From NCBI GenBank assembly GCA_014155875.1, contig JACEFZ010021716.1, positions 28,113 to 92,112 of the forward strand: a stretch of DNA of 64,000 bases, given 5' to 3'. A program made the translations under genes and the position numbers. Below, in pieces: positions 34,460 to 46,700 of the stretch. Source of the DNA: Cepaea nemoralis (taxonomy: Eukaryota; Mollusca; Gastropoda; Stylommatophora; Helicidae). The first letter of the stretch is position 1; each line of letters starts with the position of its first letter. The notes beneath the pieces were generated by a model. The model ran no database searches. It was given only the letters and a program-made list of their open reading frames with translations, and was not told the origin of the DNA.

Positions 34460-34703
34460 TGTAACAGCGCACAGATAAATAGGACTAACGAGTTCTATGT
34501 TTGAGTATAAATAGAGATTTATTTCATCTTGATGACAACTTCTACAACCTTCATACAACATGGCGTCTTCTCTCTTCCAGGCCCAGATGTTGACTGGTTC
34601 CTAACAACAAACTACGTCACGACTTGAGCATCCTTCTTCCCATTCCATCCTGATGCTCAAGCGTGCTGTAGTTTTGCCCACCCAATATACACATACTGCT
34701 ACA
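34460..34703 (-). repeat. solo LTR of the element A family, GTAT duplication
   Basis: It begins TGTAACAG and ends CTGCTACA on the plus strand; the RT frame of element D continues across it. gtat flanks it at 34456-34459 and 34704-34707, a 4-bp target duplication. Homology to the LTR at 4844-5079, including its stem-loop (here 34618-34665), is on the opposite strand, so the LTR points left and an AATAAA signal is present in that direction near 34525. A solo LTR results when the two LTRs of an element recombine. Confidence 0.85.
34618..34665 (-). other. LTR stem-loop, homologue of 4893-4939
   Basis: On the minus strand cacgcttgagcatc pairs with gatgctcaagtcgtg, with one bulged T. Relative to element A the A-T pair after CACG has become C-G on both arms, so pairing is kept. 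Confidence 0.65.
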
Positions 34704-35292
34704 GTATGATGAGAAAATTACTTGACCCACTACAGCATCCAGACATCAGTCACTTCATGGATGACATCCTGATCGCAACTGAAACATTTGAAGAGCATTA
34801 AAAACACTTCATCTTTTGTTCAGGCGCCTCAGAGAAACTGGATTAACGGCTAAACCAAAGAAGTGTCAAATAGGATTCCAAGAATTGGACTTTCTAGGTC
34901 ATAAAATATCTCATGGACTGATAACTCCACAAGAGGGAAATGTGGACAAACTCCAGAGAGCACCTCGTCCAAAAACAAAGAAGGATGTAAGATCATTTGT
35001 ATCCTTATGTGGATTCTATCAAAGATACATCAAGGACTTCAACACTCTTTCAGCACCTTTAACGGATCTTACCAAAAAGGGGAACCCAGAGAAAGTCAAT
35101 TGGACAGCTGACTGTGAGAGAACTTTCACAGCACTAAAGCAGGCATTAACTGCTCATCCAGTCTTACATCTACCAGACCTCGACCAACCATTCGTGCTGC
35201 GCACCGATGCCAGTAACATAGGAATTGGGGCAACGTTGTTGCAGAGAAAGGGAGATGTACCATCAGAGCTATTCCCTGTAGCCTACGCCAGC

Positions 35293-35842
35293 TGTCAAAG
35301 ACTGAAGTATAGAGGTCTGAGGTCTGCCTCAAGATAGAAGACCACCGGGAAGAGTGGTCAACCTCAAGTAGATCAGAGGTAACACAGTGCCCCGATATGA
35401 GGGCAGGGTAGGTGATAGGAAGGGGGACTATTAACTAGTTCTCTCATGAGACACGGAGGCGTCGACCAGATAGTTAGTACTCTGGTCACGGCAGAATCAC
35501 GCCTACGTGAATAGCCATGGAGAAGTAGATTGCCACTCAATAGGAGACGGCTGCTATAAGCGTGCTGAGTGATACAGCACGCAAAAAGCCGAAGGACGCA
35601 CAAGGTCCTTCCGCGTGATGTGTAGCCACGCGAGTAGGAGAGTCAGACTAGGGACTGACTTCTTAGCGATCGCACCGTTTAGTGTCGATAGGGGTTTCTG
35701 TAGCCAAGTAGATAGAGATTAGCAATAGGGTTAGGAAACTAGTGATAGGCAATTCTGTGGCTTTGTGTGTGATTTGATAGCGACTGTTTTGTAAATGTAA
35801 AGAGCCAACGGCAATAAAATGTATCATCCATTTCCTCTCACA
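35293..35842 (+). repeat. 5' LTR of element C2 (about 550 bp)
   Basis: Begins TGTCAAAG exactly where element D RNase H coding breaks, and ends CTCTCACA. AATAAA at about 35814 precedes the end by ~30 bp. Start and end agree with the C1 and C3 LTRs. A sequence matching a tRNA 3' end (tggtgtcagaag, from 35926) lies 83 bp downstream of this end, so either the primer site is distant or the LTR end lies further right. Confidence 0.65.
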
Positions 35843-37061
35843 CGACTTGCAAGTTCCTTGTGTGGTGCGAGAGAAGTAATCCTATGATGCCTGAAACATC
35901 GGTTGCTGACAGGCTAGGATTAAAGTGGTGTCAGAAGTTTGGCTTGGACAAATGTTCAAGCTATTACACTCACCCACGGCTCTAGACTAAGGTTACTAGT
36001 AGTGAATTACAGGGTTTAATTTATGTCAGTGACTGATAACTGTGCAGACTAGATTAAGTTGCGAGCTGAGCTGTGCCTATCGTGACAAAATAATGTTTAT
36101 TTGTGTTTAGTGAAATATTGTGTACTTATATTCATGTGTTCTTCGAAGTTGTAAGTATTGATATTATGATTTTCTTTCATTTATTTATGTAATTACTTAT
36201 TTGTTTATGAATAATTATCAAACATGATTCATGGCGGAGCGATACACATGCCGGCAACATTATCGATTTTTGCAAGCTAAAAATAGCGCTGCGCCTCTGA
36301 CGTATTGCGACTGACAAACAGTTGTTTTACGCCATTTGCATTCAGCATCTGATTGTTTACAAATCGCCAAGCTGCTGCCCGCCTGAATCTGTGCTTTATA
36401 TTAACTATTATTTGTTTATTTAAGTTAGTGAATGAATATATTTATTTATTTAAACATTATTATGACAGTTATATTTATTTCAAAGCAGTTATTGAATTTT
36501 TTTCGTATTTTTCTATTTGTTTACCGTCGCGATGGCACTAGTTTTGGCTATGCAAATTAGACTTGGTCTGCACAACACTTCCATAGATTAAACTAGATTA
36601 GGAACGAAAGGCATAAAACGTGAGAACGAAGACAGGACATTGACATTTAATATTAATTAAACTACATTGTATTTGTCCGGGGGCATGTCATTGTGATTGT
36701 ACCAATTTGTCGAAAGTGATATGTCATTTGCAATTTGTTAATTGTTGCTGCTCTTGTGAACCAGGGTGAACAACAGCCGGTTAGAAAAGTAACTCGTGTG
36801 TATGCCGCAGTGCCAAACGATTGTACCTGATTTTCTGGAACGTTAAGATGAGTATACCATCGTATTTGGCATGCAATGTGATTAATAATGCATCTCTTTT
36901 TCAGAGTGTAAGCTATTGATATATATTGCGTGCTCTATTTGTCAGTGTGCAAGCTAAGAATATAGTTGGTGTACACAGGAATTAAGAAACATAACATATC
37001 TAAGATAAATAAGTGAGTAGATATTTGAGTGCCTGTCAAATCTATCTAGTCTCCCAACAAC
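35843..37061 (+). other. leader of element C2
   Basis: 1.2 kb without a gene. It holds the candidate primer-binding sequence tggtgtcagaag (35926-35937). No splice site is assigned. Confidence 0.5.
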
Positions 37062-37518
37062 ATGGCAACTTTAGCTGACTTCATAAAAGCAGGCAAGGAA
37101 TTACAATACACAGGAAAGGACTTAGAGCAGTATGCTGATAAGAAATTTAAAGAAGCAAAAGATGCTGAGACAGCTGAACGTGCACGAAAAGAGGATGCGG
37201 AGAGAGATGAACGTGCACGAGAAAGACAACACCAAAAGGAGATTGCAGAACTAGCTGAGATAACAAAACAAAAACAGCTAGAAGATGACAAACAGGTTAA
37301 GCAAAGAGAATTAGAATTAAAACAGAAACAGTTAGAACATGATAAAGAGATTAAACAAAAAGAATTAGAATTAAAGCAAAAGCAATTAGATCAGGAGAGA
37401 GAACTAAAGCAAAAAGAGATAGATGAAATGGCAAGAGTTAAGGAAAAACAAATACAGGTAGAATCAGAGACACAATTAAAGATGAAAGGTATGGATGTAG
37501 GCTCACACTTAGAGATAT
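37062..37518 (+). pseudogene. element C2 gag, part 1 (coiled coil)
   Basis: Starts MATLADFIKAGKELQ, equivalent to the MSSL-start of C1 and C3. After residue ~35 it becomes a long Lys/Glu/Gln coiled coil with repeated ELELKQKQL units. The frame is uninterrupted until the LTR of element B begins at 37519. Five LTR-derived codons and a stop follow. Confidence 0.8.
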
Positions 37519-37826
37519 TGTAACAGTGAGGGATTCTAGGTTAGGAGTAAAGAGTTAAGGAATGCTGCGCATTCCTTGACTAGGGGGAAAACCATAGTGA
37601 ACGTGTGTGCACGAATGAAGAAGTGTATCTAGGAACACACACACGTCACTTGTTTTTAGACTTGACTTGGGACCAGCGAGAAGAGATGTAAACACCACGA
37701 AGGGAGTCTCCATCATATGCGCTGAGATAGAATGTTTCATCAATAAAATACCTTTCTAACAACGCGAAGACTGACTTGTGTGATGCTATATGATCACGAC
37801 CATCACCTGTGTGTAGCTCTGTAACA
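37519..37826 (+). repeat. 5' LTR of element B (308 bp)
   Basis: TGTAACAGTG...CTGTAACA with AATAAA near 37742 and a small hairpin (aaggaatg..cattcctt near 37557-37577). Identical to the copy at 48220-48527. Confidence 0.95.
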
Positions 37827-38897
37827 CCAGGTTGATTTGGTGCCTTTGACCTTACGAAACATGGGAGGTCGCGGAGAGAGAATACCGCCATAGTTATGTC
37901 TGGCATGTCAAGAGAAGTATTTATTCTGAAAAACAACAGATGAAAGCCGACTGTTGGTACATGTTCTGGGTTTGCACTAGATTCCTGATTAAGAAGGAGA
38001 TCCAATTTCAAGGTCAGCGCTAAAGAAAAGGTTTGATTGATGCTTATTTTTTTGAAAGACTGTTGTTATTGCGTAATTATGAAGTTAATTGGAGACCTGA
38101 ACAACGCAAAATGCAAGTAATGCCGTTCTGCATCAAAAATCAGTATAAAGTATGAGTTTTAACCCGTGGGATTGTTGAAGGTGAACTCAAGGTTATGGTA
38201 CAAATTCCATAATTATAAAATCAAGGTCTACAATACTTTATACAGTCACTTCAAGTAAAAGAGGGCAACTTGTCTCAACTCGGGGTTTGAATCAAGTAAT
38301 TTTAAACTGACCATGGCGAGAGTTCCACATGAAAATAAGAGACTGGATAGCGTCAGCTTTAAGTACAATTGTTGCTGACTGGATTACGTTTGATATATAT
38401 GAATATCACAGATTGCTGCTGGAAAGTGAGTTTTTTTTGTCGTGAGCAGTTGTCGGTTGCGTGAAGGTGACCTTGCTTGAGGAAAGGAAAGTCCAACGCA
38501 TACAGTTAATCGAGCAGGTATTCAAAGTCTTGTTGCGAGCCTGATATCGAGCGTGAGCAACGTCAGGAAATAATTGGAAAGATTTGAATTCGACTTCGAT
38601 TAAATTAGGAAGGAAAGAAATCCAGAGGCTCTTCGTTGTTCTGATCATTTTAACGAGCTTGATTAGAGCATATTTTTTATGTGGTGTAGGAAATTTTGAA
38701 TCAGGAGGTCATTTAAATTCTTGTGTCAGAATTCAGGGTTGAAACAGGAATATTTCTTCGTCAAGATCTTCGATTGGAGGATTTAGTTAAGTTAATTAGA
38801 TAATTTTAGAGTAATTAACAGATTATGTATTGTTGCTGGGTTTGAAATCAATATTGTTGAAATATTTGTATATTGATTGATAATTATAAATTTTAGG
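37827..38897 (+). other. leader of element B
   Basis: Untranslated. tggtgcc at 37838 is a weak primer-binding candidate, 12 bp from the LTR. From 38246 the leader belongs to the first duplication unit. Confidence 0.55.
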
Positions 38898-39908
38898 ATG
38901 GAATCCCAAGATTTTTCACAGGTACTCACTGGAGTTGGCGGGGCAATATCAAGGTTGGATGCGGTGTTAAGACAACAGAATATAAGCACTGAGGTTGAAA
39001 GATTTAGTGGTCAAGCAAATCAGTTTAAGAAATGGATAATTTCCATTGAAAAACATGCATATTTGGTAAATGCTACAGATGGAGAGAAAAAGAACTTGGC
39101 ATACAGAACAAGTACAAGTCCAGTTTCTGACCATATTAGAAGAAAGTTAGAAGCAGCAGGAGGTGAAACCTGGGAAGAATTCAAAGATGATCTCGCAAGA
39201 AAATATGCTGAAATTACTGATCCACAACACGCATTCTCAGTGTTGCGACAGACTAGGCAAAACAGCACAGAAAGTGTTCAGCTATATAGTGACAGGTTAA
39301 TCAACTTAGCTGAAGAGTCATTCTTAGGACAGAATGTACGAGCAGAAGAAGTGGAACGGATGTTAGTGGGGATTTTTGTTGATGGGATTAGGTCAGATGG
39401 ATTGAAATTTAAATTATTAAGAGAGAATCCTGCAAGATTGTCACAAGCGGTAGATATCGCTATACAAGACGAAAGCTTGAGGAGGAGGTTTAGGCTAAGG
39501 GTAGGACGAGAGTTAGGTAGTAGTTCGGAAGATAGAATTGAAGAACCTATGGAAATAGGACAATATAGACATGGATGGAGAGGAAGACGAGGAGAAATAC
39601 AGATGGTACAAAGAAACGGGAATGTATATAATCAAGATAGAAGAGAACAAGTGAGAAATACTGTAAGAAACATGGAAGGTAACACAAATAACTCGAATGT
39701 GGTTTGTTGGGGATGTCACCAACGTGGGCACATTTTTCGCTTTTGTGGTAACAGAAGTGGCCCATCGATTACGCAAAATAGTAGAGGTGTTCAGACGAGT
39801 ATACAGAATAGAATGGCAAATGGCAGACCAGCAAATTGGAATTCTGGAGAAATACGGAGAAATTTTAGAAGGTCAGAAAATCAGGGAAATTGGCATCCCG
39901 CTTACTGA
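38898..39908 (+). CDS. element B gag (unit 1, intact)
   Basis: 336 codons from MESQDFSQVLTGV; the upstream in-frame ATG at 38877 is not needed. The capsid part contains ARKYAEITDPQHAFSVLRQT and LINLAEESFLGQN, followed by an Arg-rich stretch and one CCHC knuckle, CWGCHQRGHIFRFC (near 39708-39750). Unlike C and D it has no long N-terminal coiled coil. It would form the particle and bind genomic RNA. A defective second version lies in unit 2. Confidence 0.85.
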   Translation: MESQDFSQVLTGVGGAISRLDAVLRQQNISTEVERFSGQANQFKKWIISIEKHAYLVNATDGEKKNLAYRTSTSPVSDHIRRKLEAAGGETWEEFKDDLARKYAEITDPQHAFSVLRQTRQNSTESVQLYSDRLINLAEESFLGQNVRAEEVERMLVGIFVDGIRSDGLKFKLLRENPARLSQAVDIAIQDESLRRRFRLRVGRELGSSSEDRIEEPMEIGQYRHGWRGRRGEIQMVQRNGNVYNQDRREQVRNTVRNMEGNTNNSNVVCWGCHQRGHIFRFCGNRSGPSITQNSRGVQTSIQNRMANGRPANWNSGEIRRNFRRSENQGNWHPAY

Positions 39909-41010
39909 ATAGGATCGGCAGTAGGAGGGAAGATACTAAGATCCAAAAAGAGTATCAATATATTAAAAACCCAAAGGATGAGTATAGTAGAACATTTAGA
40001 AATAAAAAACAAGCTGAGGTAAAACAATTGTCATTAAATGTGGTAGATCCTAGCTCATGTATAGTACAGATAGGAAAATATAAAGTTAGAACATTAGTTG
40101 ATTCGGGAGCACAAGTTAGCGTGATTAAAGAAGCATTTTTATATCGAATGTTAAAAAAATTGTAAAATATTTAGAGTTCAGGAGAATCTTCATTCGGTAA
40201 CGGGACAAAAATTAGAAGTGGTAGGACAAACGATGATAAATTTGAAATTAGGAGGGATAAATGTTAGGCATATGTTCCATGTGGTTAAAGATTTAAATAG
40301 AAATATGATATTGGGACGAGATTTTTTATTGAAAAATGGGGTGAGACTTTTATTTGATTTGCATAAATTAAAATTCCAAGATGTTTACGTAGATCTAGAG
40401 GAAGATATGCATGTGTCGACACTAGTTAGAGTCAAAACAACCATGAATTTAAAACCACAGTCAGTTAATTTAATACAAGCAAGACTGAAGAGAAACCCAT
40501 ATTATGTAGCAGGAAACATAGTCAGAATCACAGAATTGCAAAATGAAATAATTGATGAGCCAGGTTTAGAAGTTCCGGATGGAATAATAGAATTAGATAA
40601 AAGTTTAACATTTCCAGTAATGGTTATTAATAACACAGGTAGAGAAATTAAATTATACAGAGGATGTGTAATAGCTAAGCTAGAACATGACAGCGTTAGT
40701 GACATATTGGGAACAGATAGAGTAAATATGGTAGGAATAAGTTATTCAGAAACCTCTAATGAAAGAAGTAATAATAGACGTGGATACAGAAGAAAAGGGA
40801 ACGTTAGAATGGATGAATTGATCCATCCATGTAGAAGAAATACAGCACAAATACATGCACTAGACAAAGTAACAAGAGAAAAAGAATTGTTAGCACAATT
40901 AAAAACTTCGCCAGAAAATAAGGAAGTGTTAGAACAACTTATAAAGCAAAATCAAGATGTGTTTGCGATAAATGATTTAGAATTGGGTAAGACACGAACA
41001 GTTACGATGG
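39890..41010 (+). pseudogene. element B protease region (unit 1), frameshifted
   Basis: In -1 relation to gag. KVRTLVDSGAQVSVIKEAFL (40082-40140) is a retropepsin with DSG. Coding breaks after a run of seven A near 40155 and resumes at about 40218, giving NMILGRDFLLKNGVRLLFD, the conserved closing block. The remainder is a linker before RT, ending RTVTM at the duplication junction. The break at a homopolymer is a likely sequencing error. Confidence 0.75.
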
Positions 41011-43749
41011 TCACTTCAAGTAAAAGAGGGCAACGTGTCTCAACTCGGGGTTTTGAATCAAGTAATTTTAAACTGACCATGGCGAGAGTTCCACATGAAA
41101 TAAAGACTGGATAGCGTCAGCTTTAAGTACAATTGTGCTGACTGGATTGACGTTTGATATATATGAATATCACAGAGGCTGCTGGAAAGTGAGTTTTTTT
41201 TGTCGGGAGCAGTTGTCGGTTGCGTGAAGGTGACCTTGCTTGAGGAAAGGAAAGTCCAACGCATACAGTTAATCGAGCAGGTATTCAAAGTCTTGTTGCG
41301 AGCCTGATATCGAAGCGTGAGCAACGTCAGGAAATATTGGAAGATTTGAATTCGACTTCGATTAAATTAGGAAGGAAAGAAATCCAGAGGCTCTTCGTTG
41401 TTCTGATCATTTTAACGAGCTGGTGAGTAGAGCATATTTTTTATGTGGTGTAGGAAATTTTGAATCAGGAGGTCATTTAATTGCTGTGTCAGAATTCAGG
41501 TTTGAAACAGGAATATTTTCTTCGTCAAGATCTTCGATTTGGGAGGATTTAGTTAAGTTAATTAGATAAGTTTAGAGTAATTAACAGATTATGTATTGTT
41601 GCTGGGTTTGAAATCATATTGTTGAAATATTGTATATTGATTGATAATTATAAGTTTAGGATGGAATCCCAAGATTTTTCACAGGTACTCACTGGATTGG
41701 GGGGCAATATCAAGTTGGATGCGGTGTTAAGACAACAGAATATAAGCATGAGGTTGAAAGATTTAGTGGTCAAGCAAATCAGTTTTAAGAATGGATAATT
41801 TCCATTGAAAAAAACATGCATATTTGGTAAATGCTACAGATGGAGAGAAAAAGAACTTGGCATACAGAACAAGTACAAGTCCAGTTTCTGACCACTATTA
41901 GAAAAGTTAGAAGCAGCAGGAGGTGAAACCTGGGAAGAATTCAAAGATGATCTCGCAAGAAAAGGCTGAAAGTACTGATCCACAACACGCATTCTCAGTG
42001 TTGCGACAGACTAGGCAAAACAGCACAGAAAGTGTTCAGCTATATAGTGACAGGTTAATCAACTTAGCTGAAGAGTCATTCTTAGGACAGAATGTACGAG
42101 CAGAAGAAGTGGAACGGATGTTAGTGGGGATTTTTGTTGATGGGATTAGGTCAGATGGATTGAAATTTAAATTATTAAGAGAGAATCCTGCAAGATTGTC
42201 ACAAGCGGTAGATATCGCTATACAGACGAAAGCTGAGGAGGAGAGTTTAGGCTAAGGGTAGGACGAGAGTTAGGTAGTAGTTCGGAAGATAGAATAAGAA
42301 CCTATGGAAATAGGACAATATAGACATGGAGGAGAGGAAGACGAGGAGAAATCAGAGGGTACAAAGAAACGGGAATGTATATAATCAGATAGAAGAGAAC
42401 AAGTGAGAAATACTGTAAGAAACGGAAGGTAACACAAAAACTCGAATGTGGGTTTGTGGGGTGTCACCAACGTGGGCACATTTTTCGCTTTTGTGGTAAC
42501 AGAAGTGGCCCATCGATTACGCAAAATAGTAGAGGTGTCAGACGAGTATACAGAATAGAATGGCAAATGGCAGACCACAAATTGGAATTCTGGAAAATAC
42601 GGAGAAATTTTAGAAGGTCGAAAATCAGGGAAATTGGCATCCCGCTTACTGAATAGGATCGGCAGTAGGAGGGAAGATACTAAGATCCAAAAAGAGTATC
42701 AATATTAAAAACCCAAAGGATGATATAGTAGAGTAGACATTTAGAATAAAAAACAAGCTGAGGTAAAACAATTGTCATTAAAATGTGGTAGATCCTAGCT
42801 CATGTATAGAGTACAGATAGGAAATATAAAGTTAGAACATTAGTTGATCGGGAGCACAAGTTGAGCGTGATAAAGAAGCATTTTTATAGCGAATGTTAAA
42901 AAAATTGTAAATATTGTAGAGTTCAGGAGAATCTTCATTCGGTAACGGGACAAAATTAGAAGTGGTAGGACAAACGATGATAAATTTGAAATAGGAGGAT
43001 AAATGTTAGCATGCTTGTCCATGTGGTTAAAGATTTAAATAGAAATATGATATTGGGACGAGATTTTTTATTGAAAAATGGGGTGAGACTTTTATTTGAT
43101 TTGCAATAAATTAAAATTCCAAGATGTTTACGTAGATCTAGAGGAGATATGCATGTGTCGACACTAGTTGAGAGTCAAAACAACAATGAATTTAAAACCA
43201 CAGTCAGTTAAAGTTGAATACAAGCAAGACTGAAGAGAAACCAATTATGTAGCAGGAAACATAGTCAGAATCACAGAATTGCAAAATGAAATAATTGATG
43301 AGCCAGGTTTAGAAGTTCCGGATGGAATAATAGAATTAGATAAAAGTTTAACATTTCCAGTAATGGTTATTAATAACACAGTAGAGAAATTAAATTATAC
43401 AGAGGATGTGTAATAGCTAAGCTAGAACATGACAGCGTTAGTGACATATTGGGAACAGATAGAGTAAATATGGTAGGAATAAGTTATTCAGAAACCTCTA
43501 ATGAAAGAAGTAATAATAGACGTGGATACAGAAGAAAAGGAACGTTAGAATGGATGAATTGATCCATCCATGTAGAAGAATACAGCACAAATACATGCAC
43601 TAGACAAAGTAACAAGAGAAAAGAATTGTTAGCACAATTAAAAACTTCGCCAGAAAATAAGGAAGTGTTAGAACAACTTATAAAGCAAAATCAAGATGTG
43701 TTTGCGATAAATGATTTAGAATTGGGTAAGACACGAACAGTTACGATGG
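41011..43749 (+). repeat. element B tandem duplication, unit 2 (indel-rich)
   Basis: 2739 bp repeating unit 1. Many one-base losses or gains break gag (an intact piece only at 41923-42255) and protease. Substitutions are few. Runs directly into RT at 43750. Confidence 0.9.
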
Positions 43750-46700
43750 AAATAGACACGGGAGATCATCCACCAATTAGTTTAAAACCATACAGAACTC
43801 CATTAAGAAATAGAGAAGTCGTAGAAAAGGCAATAGAAGATATGTTGAAAGCAGGCATAATAACTAGATCAAAATCAGAATGGTCATCTCCGGTGGTAAT
43901 AGTGGCCAAGTCTGATGGTTCGAACAGGTTCTGTTGTGACTACAGGGCGTTAAATAAAATTACTAAGAATGTAGCGTACCACTGCCAGTAATTGATGATA
44001 TTTTGGGGCTACTTAATGGTTCTACATATTTCACAACGCTGGACGCAAGGGCAGGATTTTGGTGTATTCCGATGTCAGTAGACGCGCAAAATAAAAGTGC
44101 CTTTTGTACTCATATGGGTTCATACACATTTTTACGTATGCCATTCGGTCTCAAAAATGCACCATCTCACTATATGTTCTTAATAAATGAAGTACTAGAC
44201 GGTATGCAAAGTTTTGCCTTAGCATATATTGATGACGTATTGATTTTTACGAAAGGAGATGTAGAGAATCATTTAAAACATGTTAGACTAGTATTTGACA
44301 GATTAAGAAGGCATGACGTTAAATTAAAGCTTAGTAAGTGCCAGTTTTAAAGACAGAAACAAAATATTTAGGCTATATAATAAATAGGGAAGGTATTAAA
44401 CCAGACATGGAAAAAATAAAAGTTATTAAAGAATTACCTCCTCCCACTAACGTTAAGGAAGTAAGGGCTTTTATAGGAACGTGTGCATATTATCGGCGGT
44501 TTGTACCAGCTTTTTCTAGGATAGCAATACCTATTACGAATTTAACAGGAAAATACGCTAGATTTAAGTGGGATGAAGAGTGTCAAAAAGCGTTTGAACT
44601 TTTAAAAGATAGCTTAACGGTGGTACCATTATTGACACATCCAGACCTGAATAAACAGCTAATACTATACACAGATGCTTCAGACAACGCAATAGGAGCA
44701 TGTTTAGTTCAACCATATGAAGGAGAAGAATCTGGAATACCAGGGGTTAAAAATGAAAGACCAATCTATTTCTTGTCGCATAAACTCAGCAAGACTCAAA
44801 AGAAATGGCCGATTATTGAGAAAGAAGCATATGCTATACACTACGCTCTTCAAAAATTAAATTACTACCTACATAACGCCAATTTCATTATTAGAACTGA
44901 CCACATGCCATTAAAGTCGATATTAGAAGCACCAATACAAAATAGGAAAATACAAACGTGGGCATTGAATTTACAGGGGTATAATGCTAAGGTTGAATAT
45001 GTGTCAGGGAAACATAATACGTGCGCCGATCTTTTGTCTAGAATCCCGTACCCACAGTCATCAGGAAACACGGAAGATGAAGTTGAACCAGAGGTAGATG
45101 ATCGAAACTGGCAAGTAAATATATTAGATTCTGCCATAATAAATAGGGAAGAATTTGAGAGTTTACCATCAGAGCAAGAGTCGGAAGCTAGAACAGAAGA
45201 CCCACATTTAGAACAGTTTGATATGAAAACAGAACAAGAATTAGATCCAAAAGTAGTACAGATAAAAAAGAAATTGAAAGAAACAGGGGAAAATAGTTTT
45301 AAAAGAAAGTTTGTTGAGTTACAAGAAGACAATCAATTGTATTATATCAGTGAAAAAGGTGAAGGAGTAAGAAAATATATTCCGAAACATTTAGAACAAG
45401 AAGTCTTAAAGGCATACCACGATAATAATGGGCATTTCGGACGAGATAAGTTAGTGAAGGCTATTAGCAGTAAATATTATTGGCCGAATTTATTCAAAAG
45501 CGTATATGAATATGTTGAAGCATGTGAAAAGTGTAGGTTAAGAAACATGAAGATAATTAAATGTCCTTTACAAGATACCGATATTCCTCAATTTCCAATG
45601 CAGAAAGTAAGTTTGGATATTTCAGGTCCTCATCCAAAAACATTATCGGGAAATGTATACTTACTACATATAGTTGATTCATATAGTCTTTGGCCAGAAG
45701 TGTATCCAATTCCAGACAAGAGTGCTGATTCAGTTATAAATATGCTTTTACAAGAATTTATACCAAGGTTTGGGTGTCCACAAATAATACTTACAGACAA
45801 TGGGAAAGAGTTTGTAAATAAAAAGTTTGAGAAATTGGTAAAAGATTGGAATATAAAACACATTAAGACTTCATGTTACAGACCAACTTCCAACGCTAAA
45901 AATGAGAGACAACATAGAACACTATACAATATTCTAGCGAAAAATGTAGAAGAACACGATATGGATTGGGATCTTTATTTGGGGATAGCATTAGCGGCGA
46001 TACGTACACACGAAAATGAAGGAACAGGTTTCTCATCATTTTACTTAGTACATGGAAGAGAACCAATATTGCCAATTGATAATTTATTAAAACCTAGGAG
46101 AAAATATCTGGGGGAAGATTTTCAGGAAACAAGGTTGCAAGAGATGCATAAAGCACATGTACGTTTAAGAAATAATATAATTAAGGCTAGAGAAAGACAG
46201 AAGAAATACGCAAATAAAAATGCACACTTACAAGAGTTTAACGTAGGTGATAGGGTATATTATAAAAAACATAGAAAAAACTCTAAGTTTGATGCTCATT
46301 GGGTCCCGGGATACTATATTTTAGAAAAAAAAGGTCCAGTATCGTACACTATAAAGAATCAAATTTCGGGGCATGTTGCACGTTCACATGTAGAACACTT
46401 AAGGCGGGATAATGAGGAAAGGAATGCAGAGAATAATAATAATAATAATTATTGTTCCGAAGAAATATTGTCGGGTGGACAGATTGTCAGACAATCGTTA
46501 TATCCAAGACCTATAGAGAATGGAAAACAAGTAACAACAGCATCTAATACAGCTGAACAAGAAGAAACGATACCAAAAACAGTCATGACAGAGGAAAATA
46601 ACGTGTATGACGATTATATGAGTGAAGAGTTAGTTAGGGAAAATATTGAACCTCCATTTATGAATACAAGACAGGCAGTAAAAAGAAAGTTGGATAGACA

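Larger units (their letters stand above)
30943..35292 (+). mobile_element. LTR retrotransposon D with integrase upstream of RT (Gmr1-like)
   Basis: Domain order along the plus strand: coiled-coil plus SCAN-like gag, CCHC knuckle, protease (DTG), integrase (HHCC, DDE, GPY/F), RT, and start of RNase H. Most Ty3/gypsy elements have RT before integrase; the order here is that described for the Gmr1 group, which keeps gypsy-like sequences in a copia-like order. The RT is split by a solo LTR (34460-34703), and RNase H is cut at 35292 by the LTR of element C2. Frames shift at least four times, so the copy is inactive. Confidence 0.8.
33785..35292 (+). pseudogene. element D reverse transcriptase and start of RNase H
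   Basis: The first part (to 34459) reads DLEEFDMKLKDTVPVRVKTY, GIISPSESPYSASVVLLRK, HRLCINYRRLN, ARYF-like RIDLSKGYYQIPV and FNVLPFGLSNAP. After the solo LTR, coding resumes as MRKLLDPLQHPDISH and the catalytic box FMDD (34754-34765) in place of the usual YxDD. Then FLGHKIS and RSFVSLCGFYQRYI follow in another frame, and RNase H begins as LRTDASNIGIGATLLQ. Coding stops at VAYAS where the C2 LTR begins. A stop at the end of FEEH and frame changes add to the damage. Confidence 0.8.
38246..41010 (+). repeat. element B tandem duplication, unit 1
   Basis: 2765 bp covering the end of the leader, gag and protease. It starts tcacttcaagtaaaagaggg and ends gaacagttacgatgg, where unit 2 starts again with tcacttcaag. 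The units are collinear and differ mainly by one-base insertions and deletions. Confidence 0.9.

Noticed and set aside
37646..38011. 121-codon minus ORF across the element B LTR
   Set aside because: Lies antisense over LTR and leader with no motif; the LTR part recurs at 48256-48444 only because the LTR is duplicated.
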